Source of the DNA: Spongiibacter thalassae
GTDB taxonomy: Bacteria; Pseudomonadota; Gammaproteobacteria; Pseudomonadales; Spongiibacteraceae
Assembly (NCBI RefSeq): GCF_012272835.1
Contig: NZ_JAAWWK010000002.1
Location: forward strand, 248,001-312,000
Direction of reading: 5' to 3'
DNA length: 64,000 nucleotides
Under the pieces are notes generated by a model that saw only the letters and a list, made by a program, of their open reading frames with translations, did not search any database and was not told the DNA's origin. A program made the position numbers and the translations under genes. Numbering within the stretch: position 1 is the stretch's first letter; every line of letters begins with the position of its first letter. Below are positions 63,912 to 64,000 of the stretch, piece by piece.

Positions 63912-64000
63912 AGTCTGCCTAATGGATGTTCTCGAATGGAACTGAGCATAGCCAGACCGTCTACCACGCGCTGCCGAGACGGTGAACGCGCCGTTATAAA

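Overview
The window is about 64 kb of chromosome from a Gram-negative gammaproteobacterium, most likely a marine member of the Pseudomonadales/Cellvibrionales group (Spongiibacteraceae-like). Three things point there. The order mtaD-ubiG-mupP-yciK / gyrA-serC-pheA-hisC-tyrA-aroA-cmk-rpsA-ihfB matches the Pseudomonas layout. There is a complete type II secretion operon. A lipid-type catabolic cluster carries a TonB receptor, a GPH transporter and an MmyB-type regulator. The genus assignment is inference; no 16S gene is present.

Layout. 1-0.5 kb: a small lipoprotein (DUF3012). 0.5-11.6 kb: a contiguous gspCDEFGHIJKLMN operon with mostly overlapping genes. 11.6-15.6 kb: DUF3080 lipoprotein, DnaQ-like exonuclease, class V aminotransferase (serine/alanine-glyoxylate type) and an HDOD protein. 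15.6-19.1 kb (minus): mtaD-ubiG-mupP-yciK (nucleoside salvage, ubiquinone, cell-wall recycling). 19.4-30.6 kb: gyrA, then the serine/aromatic amino-acid run serC-pheA-hisC-tyrA-aroA, then cmk, rpsA and ihfB, closed by a strong terminator. 30.7-35.7 kb: lapA-lapB-pyrF, a DHH phosphoesterase and an SLC13/RCK permease. 35.7-45.4 kb: a secreted hypothetical protein and a catabolic cluster (acyl-CoA ligase, GPH transporter, 3-hydroxyacyl-CoA dehydrogenase, acetoacetate-decarboxylase-like enzyme, TonB receptor, divergent XRE-MmyB regulator, SDR).

45.4-58.2 kb is the accessory region. An AT-rich membrane-protein gene lies just outside an integrative element of about 11.4 kb inserted in the 3' half of a tRNA-Asn gene. 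The element is bounded by a perfect 54-bp direct repeat (46771-46824 and 58164-58217). A 30-bp repeat holding two TGCTTACACC units, the probable integrase arm sites, sits inside each end. It carries a DUF4102-type tyrosine integrase, an unknown protein, a 10-bp tandem array, an excisionase-like HTH gene, several small unknown genes, a stem-rich noncoding block, and a type I restriction-modification locus hsdM-hsdS-orf-hsdR with an extra lysine-rich orf before hsdR. The intact tRNA-Asn and both the old and the imported tRNA terminators are visible.

58.2-64 kb returns to core genes: uvrB, tRNA-Val, mobA (minus), tsaB, uppP and a 3-hydroxyisobutyrate-dehydrogenase-family enzyme. I found no CRISPR array, rRNA or intact IS element. 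The least explained parts are the small genes and repeat blocks inside the tRNA-Asn element, the lysine-rich gene in the hsd operon and the membrane protein next to the left attachment site.
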